This document shows, one piece after another, positions 1-9,297 of a DNA stretch of 64,000 nt. A program made the translations under genes and the position numbers. Below the pieces are notes generated by a model, which saw only the letters and a list, made by a program, of their open reading frames with translations, did not search any database and had not been told where the DNA came from. The DNA lies in contig DAOQUL010000002.1 of NCBI GenBank assembly GCA_035341015.1, positions 1-64,000 of the forward strand. The letters run 5' to 3'. Each line of letters opens with the position of its first letter. Position 1 is the first letter of the stretch. Origin of the DNA: JAKQIM01 sp029557965. Its GTDB lineage: Bacteria; Chloroflexota; Anaerolineae; Anaerolineales; UBA4823.

Positions 1-1
1 C

Positions 2-229
2 CCGGATGGCGACCTGCCCCTGACCTACCTGTGGACGCAGACTGGCGGCCCAGCCGTGACCCTGAGCGACGCCGGTGCCAGAAATCCAACCTTCACCGCA
101 CCCGGTAACCCGGCGGTCTTAACCTTCTCCCTGGTCGTCACTGACAGCCTGGGAGCGGCCTCTACGCCAGATACGGTGATCGTGATTGTCCAAGGATCAG
201 GGATCTTCTTGCCAATCATCCTGCGCTAG
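2..229 (+). CDS. C-terminal end of a secreted PKD/Ig-like domain protein (partial)
   Basis: The frame is open from the window edge to TAG at 227-229, leaving 75 residues. They form the end of a PKD/REJ-type immunoglobulin-like domain: a YLWTQTGG strand, a TFTAPG turn and a FSLVVTDSLG strand are typical of these extracellular modules. The protein ends in GIFLPIILR, a short hydrophobic stretch with an LP pair and a terminal Arg. Closely similar tails end the two large secreted proteins that follow on the opposite strand. The rest of the protein lies outside the window, so its function cannot be stated. PKD domains usually mediate adhesion or substrate contact at the cell surface; that role here is inference. 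Confidence 0.75.
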   Translation, partial: PDGDLPLTYLWTQTGGPAVTLSDAGARNPTFTAPGNPAVLTFSLVVTDSLGAASTPDTVIVIVQGSGIFLPIILR

Positions 230-248
230 TGCGCACCTTTTCGTAGTA

Positions 249-290
249 GGATAAGCCATCCATGGATCATGGGTGGCTTATCCTTTTCTT
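249..290 (+). terminator. Rho-independent terminator after the PKD protein
   Basis: A 13-bp inverted repeat (249-261 against 271-283, one G-T wobble) is followed by a T-rich run TTTTCTT. It begins 20 bases after the stop codon of the plus-strand gene and lies in the convergent gap before the next gene. Confidence 0.8.
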
Positions 291-317
291 CAGATTGAGC
301 AAGCAACGAACGCCTGC

Positions 318-3300
318 TTAGGGATTCCGGCTGACCACCGGTAAGAAGACAGAGAACCAGTCGGTCTGGGCGGGGGGAATCAGGGCATAGGTCCCAGCCT
401 GGCAGATCGGTACAGCCAGGGTGTTATCGGCCGGGAAGCGCACCACCTCATAGCCAGGGCAGACGGCCAGGTCCCATCCCGTCCCCGACCAACGGTAAAT
501 GTTCAACTCGCTCTCTGCTGAACCAGGGGCCAGATCGCTGTCGCGGTAACTGGCGACAAAGATCGCCGGGCTGCTGGCATCAAAGGGGATTTCGGCCACA
601 TCTTTCAATTCGCCGGTTGCATCGGCCTGCGAGACGACCACTCGTATTGGGCTGCCAATTGCATCCTCAGCAGAGGATATTCCGACCGGCAGGAGCTGGT
701 AGCGCAGGGTGTCAGAAGTCAGGCCGGTGGGCACATACAGCCCAAACTCCAGGCTATAAAAGGCCTGCGGCGACAACAGGCCAGGCTCTAACACCAAGGC
801 ACCTTCTCCAGATGCCTGCAGGTAACTGATGACCTGGTACGAGGCCAACCCAACCGGCGCAGCAGGCTCGACGTAATCTGCTTCGGCAGCGTACAGCAAA
901 TTGTAGCCAGTGTTGTTATCGATGATATCGCCCTCATCGTGCACTTCGTCGATGGCATGGCCCGGATCGATCACGGCATAGATGCGCTCGCTGCCGGATG
1001 CGCCAGCCACTTGCCAGGTGGCAGAGCACGCCTGCGGGCCGTTGGCCCGCACCAGGTCGGCAGCCGCGATGCTGCAAGAAGCAATCGGCAGGCTGCCGGT
1101 TACCGGCTCGCCCAGGTAGAAGTTGACGTCGACCGGTTGAGTGGAGGCCTGGTAGCTGAAATTCCGCAGCGTAGCCGAGAGCTCAACCGTATCCCCATTT
1201 TCAGCATAGGATGGCGTGATGCTGATATCGTGGGTAAAGAGCTGTTTCCCAACGCAGATGGGCACGATCGTACCTGCGTTCAGCCAACCGTACCAGGGCA
1301 GGTTAAAGGCCGGGTCGGGCAAGTTGTAGTATTCCCCATCCGCGCTCCACAGCGGCGATCCCATCCCTGGGTCGGTTTGATAATCGATCACCAGGTAACC
1401 GGCCTTGGCCCAATAGATGAACACCTCGGTAACCATCGCCGTGGCGGGGTCGATGGCGGGAATATCGATGTTCACCGTAGTACCGCTTGTAAGTTTCGTA
1501 TCCAACGTACTCATGGATGAGGTGTTATAACTGCCTTCAACGTTGGCCTTGAAGGAGTACTCAAACGCCTCGCCTCCCAGGGGCAGCTCCAACTCATTTT
1601 CGTAGCTCAGCTCTACCCCTGCGGTAAAAGAATTGTTCGAGGAGTTTTCGGTGACCAGCTCGGTCTCTGAAGAAATATTGAGGGTCAGGGCTGACCCGCC
1701 CGAGGTGGCAGAATGGTAATACGGCTGGGCTTCGTCCCGATCGGGGAAGCTGTAACCGTTCAAGCCGCCCCGGTCATACGACCACACATTGTAAGGCTGG
1801 TGCCGGGGCGCATAGAAGCTCTCGCTGCAGTAATAGCCTTCCCTGCTCTGAGCGATATTGGTCATCCCGGCTTGTGCCGGCCTGGGGAAGACCACCACAA
1901 TGGCAGGCGGCCCATTTACACCGCCTGTCACCCCATAGACCGGGTATTCCCACACCTCATAGTCGGTGGCGTTGTACAACACCTGGTCGGCCACGTTAGC
2001 ATCAACCTGTTGGGTCAAGGACCAGGACGCCAATTGTGTGGTGGTATTGCTGAAGTTTTCTCCATATGTATTTTCCAGGCTGGCGGTGGCGCTAGCGCCA
2101 AACGCCCCGGCGCTCAATTCCAGGCCGGTGGACAAAGACCAATCGCGTTGTGACTGCACCGTTGAAATGATTTGCTGGCCAGATTCAAAGGTATAGCTGG
2201 CAATGCTATCCATGCCGACATAAATCTCTTCCCCGTCGATGATGTCGCGGTGCTGGGGCGGCATATTGAGCAGTACCAGCGGCGTGATCATCCCGGTTTG
2301 GATGCGGTAAGAGGGAGTCCCCACGCGCAGGCTTTCTCCGGTAAAGTCGCCCGAGGCATAGCGCGCCCATTTGCTATAAGGCAGGTTCGCTAAATATGCG
2401 AGCGCGCTGTAACTACCATCATTTTCATGGTGGTAAACATGCAGCCATTGATCGTTTTCTGTATCCGCCCATTCTTGCAGCAAGATCTCGGCCTTCATAT
2501 CGAGATTGAAATCACCTGCCACCAGGCGGTCACCGTAAGACTTACTCGAGGGGCCTTTGGAAGGGCTCCACACATTGACCGGGCTGCCGGCCGATAGGTC
2601 AAACGTGGGATTGGAAGCTGCATTGAACGAGAGAACCTGGGTATTGCGATAGAATTTGAATCCCTGGCTCAACGTGTAATCGAAGAATGGTATCCCGCAG
2701 TTATAAACCGCTGTATCGAACTTGTCCGGCCAGGTGCGGACGATTTCGTCTTTCCCATCGCCGTTGATATCGCCGGCAGTCATCGCCAGTTGGACAGAAT
2801 ATTTGCTGGCCTCCCTGGTCACATTATTCCAATAGGGGCTGCCCACATCCACTTTTGTGACGTTATTTACACTTTGTACGGAAAAGATGAAGGTGTAAAA
2901 CGTGTAATCGTATGTCTCACAGAAGTCATACGTATCAAAATGATCGTTCACCCAGCCCACCAGCACAGCCAATTCGCCTGCGCCATCACCATTGAAGTCC
3001 CCTCCGGCAATGCTGAGCGTGCCGCCAAATAAATAGGCGGCATTGTGATAGGGGTTCTCGTCCGTCATGTGGCCCCGATCGATCAATTGGTGGCCGGCAG
3101 GATCATATTGGTAGAAGTAGACCGTGTAAAACTTCTGATCGGCATGGAAGTTAAAGAGAGCAATATCGTCATAGCCGTCCTGGCCCACGAAATCACCGGT
3201 GGCGATCCTGAAATGGCTGGCATAGCCGTCGCTAACAATGGCCTGGGCCAAAAGTTCTGGCTGAAAGCCGCGGGCGGTCTTGCTGTCAGAGATGTCGTAC

Positions 3301-4949
3301 AGATCAAGGGTGATGGCATCGGCATTGCCACCGGAAAAATAGCCCACCACCATCTGGCTGCGCCCATCTCCCAAGAAATGGCCAGTTTCCACGTCCACAG
3401 AATAATCATTGTAATCACCAATGCTGCTGTGTAGGCCGGTGTCTCCCAGGTTGAAGACCGCACAGCAGGGGGTGATCCCATCCAGCATGGCCTGCCAGCC
3501 GTCGCTTGCATTGTAGGATTGCAGTACGCCAGTTTCGGTCAGCGCAAACAGGTAAAGCTGGCCTGCCAGCAGGGCGCCGCCCAGGTCAGAAGCCAATGCG
3601 CCACTCAACGCCTGCCAGGTGCCGCAGTCAGAGCGCCGGGCGACGCTGGCGTTGCAGTGCATGGTCCAAAGCTGGGCATCTGAGCCGCGTAAGTAGATAT
3701 CGATGCCATCACTAGCAGCCACAGCCAGGGGGGCCGAATAAGCGCTCACATCTTCTTTGCCTGGGGCATTCTTCTGGACATCCAGCGCCAGCACCCAATC
3801 TCCCCATTGGCTGGTGGAGGTGGTGTATTGGCGCAGCATCAAGGTGCCACCCGCGTTAACCGAGAGCAGGTAGAAGCTGCCTGCACCCATCGAAACCACT
3901 GCCGGGGCAAAATCCAGCATGGGCAGGCCGTGGATCTCCAGGCTTTGCCAGGTGGCGGTGGCGCTGTTCCACCAGCTCAGGGGATGGGTGGCATCATTAC
4001 GGAACAGGTAAGTAACCCCGCCTGCTTCTACCACGGCAGGTGCGGGCAGATCGGGGATGGGGGGCACGCTGGTCAGCGGCGCCCAGTAGCTGGCATCACT
4101 GCCCACTGCCTGCCAATCGCCAGACCAACCCGAACCCTGGTAACTGCGGCGGTAGACCTGGTTGCTGAAATTGCCATCACTCAAGACCGCATACACATCG
4201 AAGGCATCGGAGCCTGTTGAGACAACCGCCGGGGCCGATAGTAACAAACCTCCGCTGCTTTCGGAATCCCAGGCACATTGGTTCGAGGCAAGATCGTAAA
4301 GGCAGTGCCACAGGGCGTAATCGTAGCCACGCACCAGCACATCGATTTGATCCGTTGCACTGCGAACCGCCACTGCCGGCGCCGAGGTGGCCTTGCCAGG
4401 TGCGCCCGGCATCTCGCCAATGCGCAGGGTGACTGCATCCCCATCACCCAGGTACAGCCCGATTTGTTCATCCAGGTAATCCCCATTCAAATCTCCCGCA
4501 GCCACATCGAAAGCCGAGTAACCGCCGATAGGAACCGTATCCGTAACCTTCTGGAGGCTGCCGCTGAGCGAGAATGTATCAGCGACGAGTCTGCCTCCCC
4601 CTGCGCTATCCACGCTGTAGCGGGCAATCTTATCCAGCGAGACCAGGGTGTAATTCCCAGCTAGCGGGTCAATCCCATTGACGGCCATGGCATCCAGGCC
4701 GCGCAGTTGTGTGATTTCAAGCTGGCCTTTGGGGTTGGTCGTTTGTACCTGTGTTGTATACTGCATGGCATTTGAAAGGTGGCCGGGTTCATGATAGGGC
4801 ACCGGTCTTTGTGGCAGCGGGTAGCCTGGTGCATCCATAGAGATGTCATCTTGCAGTTCAGTCCACTGTAGGCCGGCTGCCTGCGCCCCAAGTGTTAAGG
4901 GTTGGAAAACCAAAACAAATATCATGAGCGTAGCAAATAGGTTCTTCAT
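318..4949 (-). CDS. Giant secreted FG-GAP/VCBS-repeat protein with CARDB domain
   Basis: This 1543-residue protein has a signal peptide (about residues 1-24, cleavage after AQA) and a Shine-Dalgarno CAGGAG before the ATG. At least six FG-GAP-like calcium-binding repeats of the form GDFNGDG..E are visible near residues 150, 580, 650, 725, 810 and 865. Between about 190 and 490 are repeats resembling lectin-like beta-propeller blades (LWTMHC, WGDWV, SWWNS). Residues about 905-1195 form a Ser/Thr-rich alternating beta region of unknown type. A CARDB-like domain follows at about 1233-1353. The tail ends SVFLPVVSRNP, matching the LP...R tails of its two neighbours. It is presumably an extracellular or surface protein for adhesion or ligand binding; no catalytic motif was seen. 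Function is not known. Confidence 0.8.
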   Translation of the reverse strand: MKNLFATLMIFVLVFQPLTLGAQAAGLQWTELQDDISMDAPGYPLPQRPVPYHEPGHLSNAMQYTTQVQTTNPKGQLEITQLRGLDAMAVNGIDPLAGNYTLVSLDKIARYSVDSAGGGRLVADTFSLSGSLQKVTDTVPIGGYSAFDVAAGDLNGDYLDEQIGLYLGDGDAVTLRIGEMPGAPGKATSAPAVAVRSATDQIDVLVRGYDYALWHCLYDLASNQCAWDSESSGGLLLSAPAVVSTGSDAFDVYAVLSDGNFSNQVYRRSYQGSGWSGDWQAVGSDASYWAPLTSVPPIPDLPAPAVVEAGGVTYLFRNDATHPLSWWNSATATWQSLEIHGLPMLDFAPAVVSMGAGSFYLLSVNAGGTLMLRQYTTSTSQWGDWVLALDVQKNAPGKEDVSAYSAPLAVAASDGIDIYLRGSDAQLWTMHCNASVARRSDCGTWQALSGALASDLGGALLAGQLYLFALTETGVLQSYNASDGWQAMLDGITPCCAVFNLGDTGLHSSIGDYNDYSVDVETGHFLGDGRSQMVVGYFSGGNADAITLDLYDISDSKTARGFQPELLAQAIVSDGYASHFRIATGDFVGQDGYDDIALFNFHADQKFYTVYFYQYDPAGHQLIDRGHMTDENPYHNAAYLFGGTLSIAGGDFNGDGAGELAVLVGWVNDHFDTYDFCETYDYTFYTFIFSVQSVNNVTKVDVGSPYWNNVTREASKYSVQLAMTAGDINGDGKDEIVRTWPDKFDTAVYNCGIPFFDYTLSQGFKFYRNTQVLSFNAASNPTFDLSAGSPVNVWSPSKGPSSKSYGDRLVAGDFNLDMKAEILLQEWADTENDQWLHVYHHENDGSYSALAYLANLPYSKWARYASGDFTGESLRVGTPSYRIQTGMITPLVLLNMPPQHRDIIDGEEIYVGMDSIASYTFESGQQIISTVQSQRDWSLSTGLELSAGAFGASATASLENTYGENFSNTTTQLASWSLTQQVDANVADQVLYNATDYEVWEYPVYGVTGGVNGPPAIVVVFPRPAQAGMTNIAQSREGYYCSESFYAPRHQPYNVWSYDRGGLNGYSFPDRDEAQPYYHSATSGGSALTLNISSETELVTENSSNNSFTAGVELSYENELELPLGGEAFEYSFKANVEGSYNTSSMSTLDTKLTSGTTVNIDIPAIDPATAMVTEVFIYWAKAGYLVIDYQTDPGMGSPLWSADGEYYNLPDPAFNLPWYGWLNAGTIVPICVGKQLFTHDISITPSYAENGDTVELSATLRNFSYQASTQPVDVNFYLGEPVTGSLPIASCSIAAADLVRANGPQACSATWQVAGASGSERIYAVIDPGHAIDEVHDEGDIIDNNTGYNLLYAAEADYVEPAAPVGLASYQVISYLQASGEGALVLEPGLLSPQAFYSLEFGLYVPTGLTSDTLRYQLLPVGISSAEDAIGSPIRVVVSQADATGELKDVAEIPFDASSPAIFVASYRDSDLAPGSAESELNIYRWSGTGWDLAVCPGYEVVRFPADNTLAVPICQAGTYALIPPAQTDWFSVFLPVVSRNP

Positions 4950-5473
4950 CTCATTGCTCCTGTTTTAGCCGAACAATTTCCGGATCCGAATCCGGTTAAA
5001 GTGCTGGCAGGCGTTGGCTGATGAAGCGAAGCTTGTCAACGCCAAAGCCGGCATGTTCAACACGGGCCAGGGAGAAATGGTACGCCAGTGGTTTAGGGAT
5101 GAAGATTGTTGTAAACGGGATTTGGCTGCAACACAGATGCACACACGGCGCATTTTCTCAATGCTGCCAACCGCGCGTTCCAAAACCACTTCACAATATC
5201 AACCGGTCAGATTAATGGAAAAACAGGGGGAGAAATCAAAGTCTCACGTTGGCAATGAAACTTCCACTTTCACTATAACGAAAATTGATTGGCGAGTCAA
5301 GCACTTTCCATTCACCCTGCACGGTGCCGGCAGTCCTGAACCCCCCTTGCCTCCAAAATGACTGAACCCCGCCTAGTCGTGCGGGGTTCAGTGTTATTAA
5401 TAGAGGAGACCAGGCCGGTCAACCTAGATTTCTGGCTGCGAGCTGCCCCCATGCAACCACCAGGGGCCAACTG
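4950..5473. other. 524-base intergenic region between two secreted-protein genes
   Basis: No gene is supported here. The part next to 4949 holds the leader of the FG-GAP gene on the minus strand, including its CAGGAG ribosome site and a small hairpin (CCGGAT at 4980-4985 pairing with ATCCGG at 4990-4995). The far part holds a strong hairpin at 5361-5392. Short open frames at 5014-5361 on the plus strand have no recognisable protein features. Confidence 0.5.
5361..5392 (-). terminator. Hairpin terminator downstream of the beta-helix protein
   Basis: Perfect 12-bp arms (5361-5372 and 5381-5392) enclose an 8-base loop, about 80 bases past the stop codon of the minus-strand gene. On the minus strand the stem is followed by CATTTTGG, a weak T tract, so efficiency is uncertain. 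Confidence 0.65.
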
Positions 5474-8400
5474 CTAGGGATTGGGGGTGCGCATCACGAT
5501 CGGCAGCACCATGCGATAATTTGACACAACCGTGATCTCACCCTGGTGCCCATACCCATCTGTATAAGTGTAAATGCCGGGGCGGGTGAACAGGCGCGAG
5601 TAACTTTGCCCGGGGCTCAGCATGCCGCTGTCCCAGCCCCATCCATAGGCAAGCGGGTCGATCAGCGAACCCAACCGGAGCAGTGGATTTTCAAGAGCCC
5701 GGCTCCAGTCATCGACATTTACACCTTCCCACAGCACCGCATTCCACACCACCCGGCTGCCCGCCGGGATGCTGAGGGTAGGTTGGCTGATCTCTTGCGG
5801 GGTGACATCGATGACGTAGTCTTCATCTGCCGCCCAGAGCGTCAGGGGGATGTTGACATGCACGATCTCTGTGATCACCTCAACCACAGGGCTGCGCCAG
5901 GACTGGTAGCCATCAGCCCCGGTGGCCTGTAGATAGTAATGCCCAGGCGGGGTGAAGAAAGCGAAATAGCCATCACTGCCTGTCACCTGGGGGTTGACCT
6001 GGTTTTGATACAGGTGCGCCGGCCAGGGGAACCAACCGCCCCATTCGGGCACAGAGACATAGGCCGTGACGGTGATGCCAGGAACCGCCTGCACGGGGTC
6101 GAACATGCCGGTATCGGCGCTGTAACTGCCGCCCAGAGCACTGTTGAACACAAACCCATCCGGATCGATCAGAACCTCTCCACGATTCGTGTGTGGTTTG
6201 CCCTCAGCCCCGCCCACGCCATAACACTGCGATTCGACGATCACCTCATGGGCAGAGCCGATGTTGAAGGTCCAGATGCGCCCTTCGTGCCCCGCCGGAT
6301 CATCATAAGTGACCCCATCCACCTTTAACTTGAAGGGGTTGATCGTATCGTGTGGGCAACAAGAGTACAGATGGATCTGAGTATTCCAGAAACCATACAC
6401 GCCGGGCAGGTAAAAGTCGTTGGTGGCATAACGCCCTGCATCATTGCGGAAGAAGAATGTGTAATGGTCTCCAAAAACGTCCCCTTCCCAGTAGGAGCGC
6501 TGCGGACACCAATCGGCTTCTGGATAGGCAATATTAACCGTATCAGAAGGCGCGCTGCATGTGCCACCGACTGCCGGCTCGCAGGCAACGGCAGTCAGGT
6601 TGACGGGGGCGTGGCTTTCTGTAAGGGCTGAAGTCCAGGTGATGTTGAATTCGCCGGTTTCGCCAGCCGTGGTCTGACCTTTGATCTCGCCATCCTCGTA
6701 GATGCGCACCACCATGCCCACGCCAGCCAGGCCATAGGCTTCTAGTGTATTGCCCGGGCCGAGGCACATTTCGCCATTCAGGGGGGTGATGAAGAGCGGC
6801 GGGAAGACGGGCCGCTCAGGCACTTCGATGGTTGCCGAGAAGGGCAGCGTGGCCGAGTTGCCATTTGCCAGTGTATAGCTCATCTGCCCGGTGTTGACGA
6901 TCAGTTCGCCGCCGGTGGCATCATCAGAGCGAGCGTTGAGGCCGATCCAGTCCCAGCCGCCTGGGGCAAGCGAGGCCTGTGAGGTCCACCTGAGCGTTTC
7001 GCCATCTTGAGAATATGCCATCTCCTGCGGGCTGGATACTGACACCAGGTCCAGGCTGGCGGGGAAGTTATCTTCAATCGTGTATTCGGTGACCAGCGGG
7101 GCGTTGCCAGGGGCAAGATAAGAGAAGGGGATGAGGTAATCTTGCTGCAGATAAGTGGAGGGAGGTACGTTCACACCGGTATAATACACCTTCCACTCTG
7201 GAATACTCGCCAGGTTTGAAATCTGCATTCCACTGCCGCCCGTCGAATACGGGCTTTCGTCTGCGCCGATATCAGGGGCTGAGCCCAGCTTGCGCGGTTG
7301 ACCATCGATGTCATGAACCAAATCCGTCGCCGCGCCAGCATCCACCGCGGCCGAGACGGCAGTGAGGTGATAGCCATCGGCAGCAAAAGCAGGCGTCCCG
7401 GTGATGGGCGCAAGGTCGGTCAATCCCCACGAACCGGCATTCAAAGTTGGCGTGAGCACATCGTAACGCAGCACATGATCGAGGGTAACGTAATCATGCT
7501 GCCGTGAAATGCCAATCATGCCATCGTACAGGATGGTGTTGGTGTAGTAGGCGTTGCCCATCATATGGTAGATCATGGCGCCGTCGCCTCCGGTGTTATT
7601 GGCCACGGTCAGGTGTTCAAAGGGCACTGCCGAGTTTTCATAACGGTAAAAGTATAGAGCGCTGCCCGTGCCGGTGACGGTATTCTCTAAAAACACCATG
7701 TTCCGATAGGCAATGTTAAGGTTAGGGCTGAATTTTGGAATGGAATACAGCCCGCCGCCCTCAGCAGCCGAGTTACCCTGGAACAGGTTGCCATCATACA
7801 CCGCGCTGGCATTATCCTTGCAGGTATAGCTGCTGTATCCATCCGAGCAGTATTCATCCTGGTAAACACCGCCGCCTTTACCGCCCGCCTGGTTGCCGAT
7901 AAAGCGGTTGAAGAGCACATCCACCGCGCCGGTAAGGTAAGCTCCGCCGCCATTGGCAGTGGTGGTATTGCCCTCGAACAGGTTGTCTCGCACGATCACC
8001 GGGGTCGCGGCGCCCGTATCCGATTTGGCCCGCAGCTTCAGACCGCTGTTACCATTGCCGATGAATTCATTCTCTTCGACGATCATGCTCACCGCGGGGG
8101 CCGATACAAGCAGACCAGTAGCGGTATTATTTTCAAGCAAGTTGCGGGTCACGGTGATGTTCACCACCGGCTGTCCCCACGAGCCAATCGCCAGGCCGTT
8201 CCCAGTATTGCCGGTAAACGTATTGCCCTCGATCAGTGCGCCGGGGGTCTGCACCACTGCGCCGCCGTTGGTATTGCCCTCAAAGGTCGAGTCAAGCAAG
8301 CGTAAAGAGCCGATGCGGGTCCATATTCCGCCGCCACCACCGTTGCACGTGGTGGCAACGTTGTTGCGGAAAGTGGTGCCCTGGATCAATGTGGTGCAGT

Positions 8401-9157
8401 TTTCCAGGCGGATAGCGCCACCCGTCCCGCAAGAACCGCCCTCAAAAGCAGCGGTATTGCTCAAAAATTGAGAATTGCTGATCTCGACCGTCGACTCAAT
8501 GGCGTACAGGCCGCCACCATCATGCGAATAATCCCCCCCGGGCAAGGGTTCGTTGCCCTGTACAATACTGCTTTGCATGCTCAAGTAGCCATTTGAGATG
8601 GACAGACCAACACCATAGTTGCCGTTAAAGTGAGGCGCCAGGCGGTTGTTGCCAATGGTGCTATTCAATACGTACAAGGTGGAATCGACGGCGTACACGC
8701 CCGCCCCGCTGCTATTGTTATAACCATTGACCATCTGCAAGCCATCCAGCGTAACCGTGACCGCGCCGCTGGCGTAGACCACCCGGCCCTGGCCTTCCGC
8801 ATCAAGCGTGGTAGTGTAAAGAGCAGGATCCCAAACCGAAAAATCGGGGCTGTAGCCGCCGCGCAGGGTCAGGGTCTTGGTTACAATCACCATCTGCGTC
8901 GAACCAGATATGGACTGGACGCCTGTGTAAACGCCCGCCGCGATCTTGATCACATCGCCGCTGTTGGCCGCCAGCGCAGCATCTTGCACCCGGTCGAAGT
9001 CGCAGCCGCTAGCACAAACGGTCAGCTCGGCTGAGGTGCCGGCCCGGGCAGCCCGCACCCCCCAACCTTGCAAGCTGAACAGGATGCCCAGGGCCAGTAC
9101 CAGCCCAGCGCAACAAGAGAATCCGGTCAACATGAAAGAAGATGCCTTTATTTTCAT
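5474..9157 (-). CDS. Large secreted beta-helix protein with choice-of-anchor Q and cupredoxin-like C-terminus
   Basis: The product is 1227 residues. A long signal peptide ends near residue 39 (ARA/GTS), and a very strong AGGAGGAAACT site precedes the ATG. Residues about 60-580 are a right-handed parallel beta-helix with many N-N-x-x-G-G-G rungs (polymorphic-repeat type). A choice-of-anchor-Q-like segment with DGQPR and DIGADE follows at about 586-632. Next come DUF11-like and Ig-like beta domains, a carboxypeptidase-regulatory-like module near 1010-1090, and a cupredoxin-like fold near 1105-1215 (IPAGSRVVW, SPGQSYS, PGIYTYTDGYGHQGEITV). The usual copper-binding Cys is absent, so metal binding is doubtful. 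It ends RMVLPIVMRTPNP, like its neighbours. A role as a surface or matrix protein is likely; substrate unknown. Confidence 0.8.
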   Translation of the reverse strand: MKIKASSFMLTGFSCCAGLVLALGILFSLQGWGVRAARAGTSAELTVCASGCDFDRVQDAALAANSGDVIKIAAGVYTGVQSISGSTQMVIVTKTLTLRGGYSPDFSVWDPALYTTTLDAEGQGRVVYASGAVTVTLDGLQMVNGYNNSSGAGVYAVDSTLYVLNSTIGNNRLAPHFNGNYGVGLSISNGYLSMQSSIVQGNEPLPGGDYSHDGGGLYAIESTVEISNSQFLSNTAAFEGGSCGTGGAIRLENCTTLIQGTTFRNNVATTCNGGGGGIWTRIGSLRLLDSTFEGNTNGGAVVQTPGALIEGNTFTGNTGNGLAIGSWGQPVVNITVTRNLLENNTATGLLVSAPAVSMIVEENEFIGNGNSGLKLRAKSDTGAATPVIVRDNLFEGNTTTANGGGAYLTGAVDVLFNRFIGNQAGGKGGGVYQDEYCSDGYSSYTCKDNASAVYDGNLFQGNSAAEGGGLYSIPKFSPNLNIAYRNMVFLENTVTGTGSALYFYRYENSAVPFEHLTVANNTGGDGAMIYHMMGNAYYTNTILYDGMIGISRQHDYVTLDHVLRYDVLTPTLNAGSWGLTDLAPITGTPAFAADGYHLTAVSAAVDAGAATDLVHDIDGQPRKLGSAPDIGADESPYSTGGSGMQISNLASIPEWKVYYTGVNVPPSTYLQQDYLIPFSYLAPGNAPLVTEYTIEDNFPASLDLVSVSSPQEMAYSQDGETLRWTSQASLAPGGWDWIGLNARSDDATGGELIVNTGQMSYTLANGNSATLPFSATIEVPERPVFPPLFITPLNGEMCLGPGNTLEAYGLAGVGMVVRIYEDGEIKGQTTAGETGEFNITWTSALTESHAPVNLTAVACEPAVGGTCSAPSDTVNIAYPEADWCPQRSYWEGDVFGDHYTFFFRNDAGRYATNDFYLPGVYGFWNTQIHLYSCCPHDTINPFKLKVDGVTYDDPAGHEGRIWTFNIGSAHEVIVESQCYGVGGAEGKPHTNRGEVLIDPDGFVFNSALGGSYSADTGMFDPVQAVPGITVTAYVSVPEWGGWFPWPAHLYQNQVNPQVTGSDGYFAFFTPPGHYYLQATGADGYQSWRSPVVEVITEIVHVNIPLTLWAADEDYVIDVTPQEISQPTLSIPAGSRVVWNAVLWEGVNVDDWSRALENPLLRLGSLIDPLAYGWGWDSGMLSPGQSYSRLFTRPGIYTYTDGYGHQGEITVVSNYRMVLPIVMRTPNP

Positions 9158-9282
9158 AGTTTCCTCCTAGGATTAGTGCCTTTGAGTTCCAAGAATTTGC
9201 CCCCACAACCATCGAGGGTGCGTAAATACTTTATACCAGGCACCACTGCCACAAGACTGCCAAAAACAGGGGTAAGATGATA

Positions 9283-9291
9283 TGGTACACT
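9283..9291 (+). promoter_or_regulatory. Extended -10 promoter element of mvaD, leaderless spacing
   Basis: TGG plus TACACT (9286-9291) is an extended -10 motif. Exactly six bases separate it from the ATG at 9298, which places the transcription start on the A of the start codon. No clear -35 box is seen. Confidence 0.6.
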
Positions 9292-9297
9292 TTCCCC

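Noticed and set aside
5014..5361. Plus-strand frames of 115 and 64 codons in the long intergenic region
   Set aside because: No ribosome site, no recognisable protein features, and overlap with each other in different frames.
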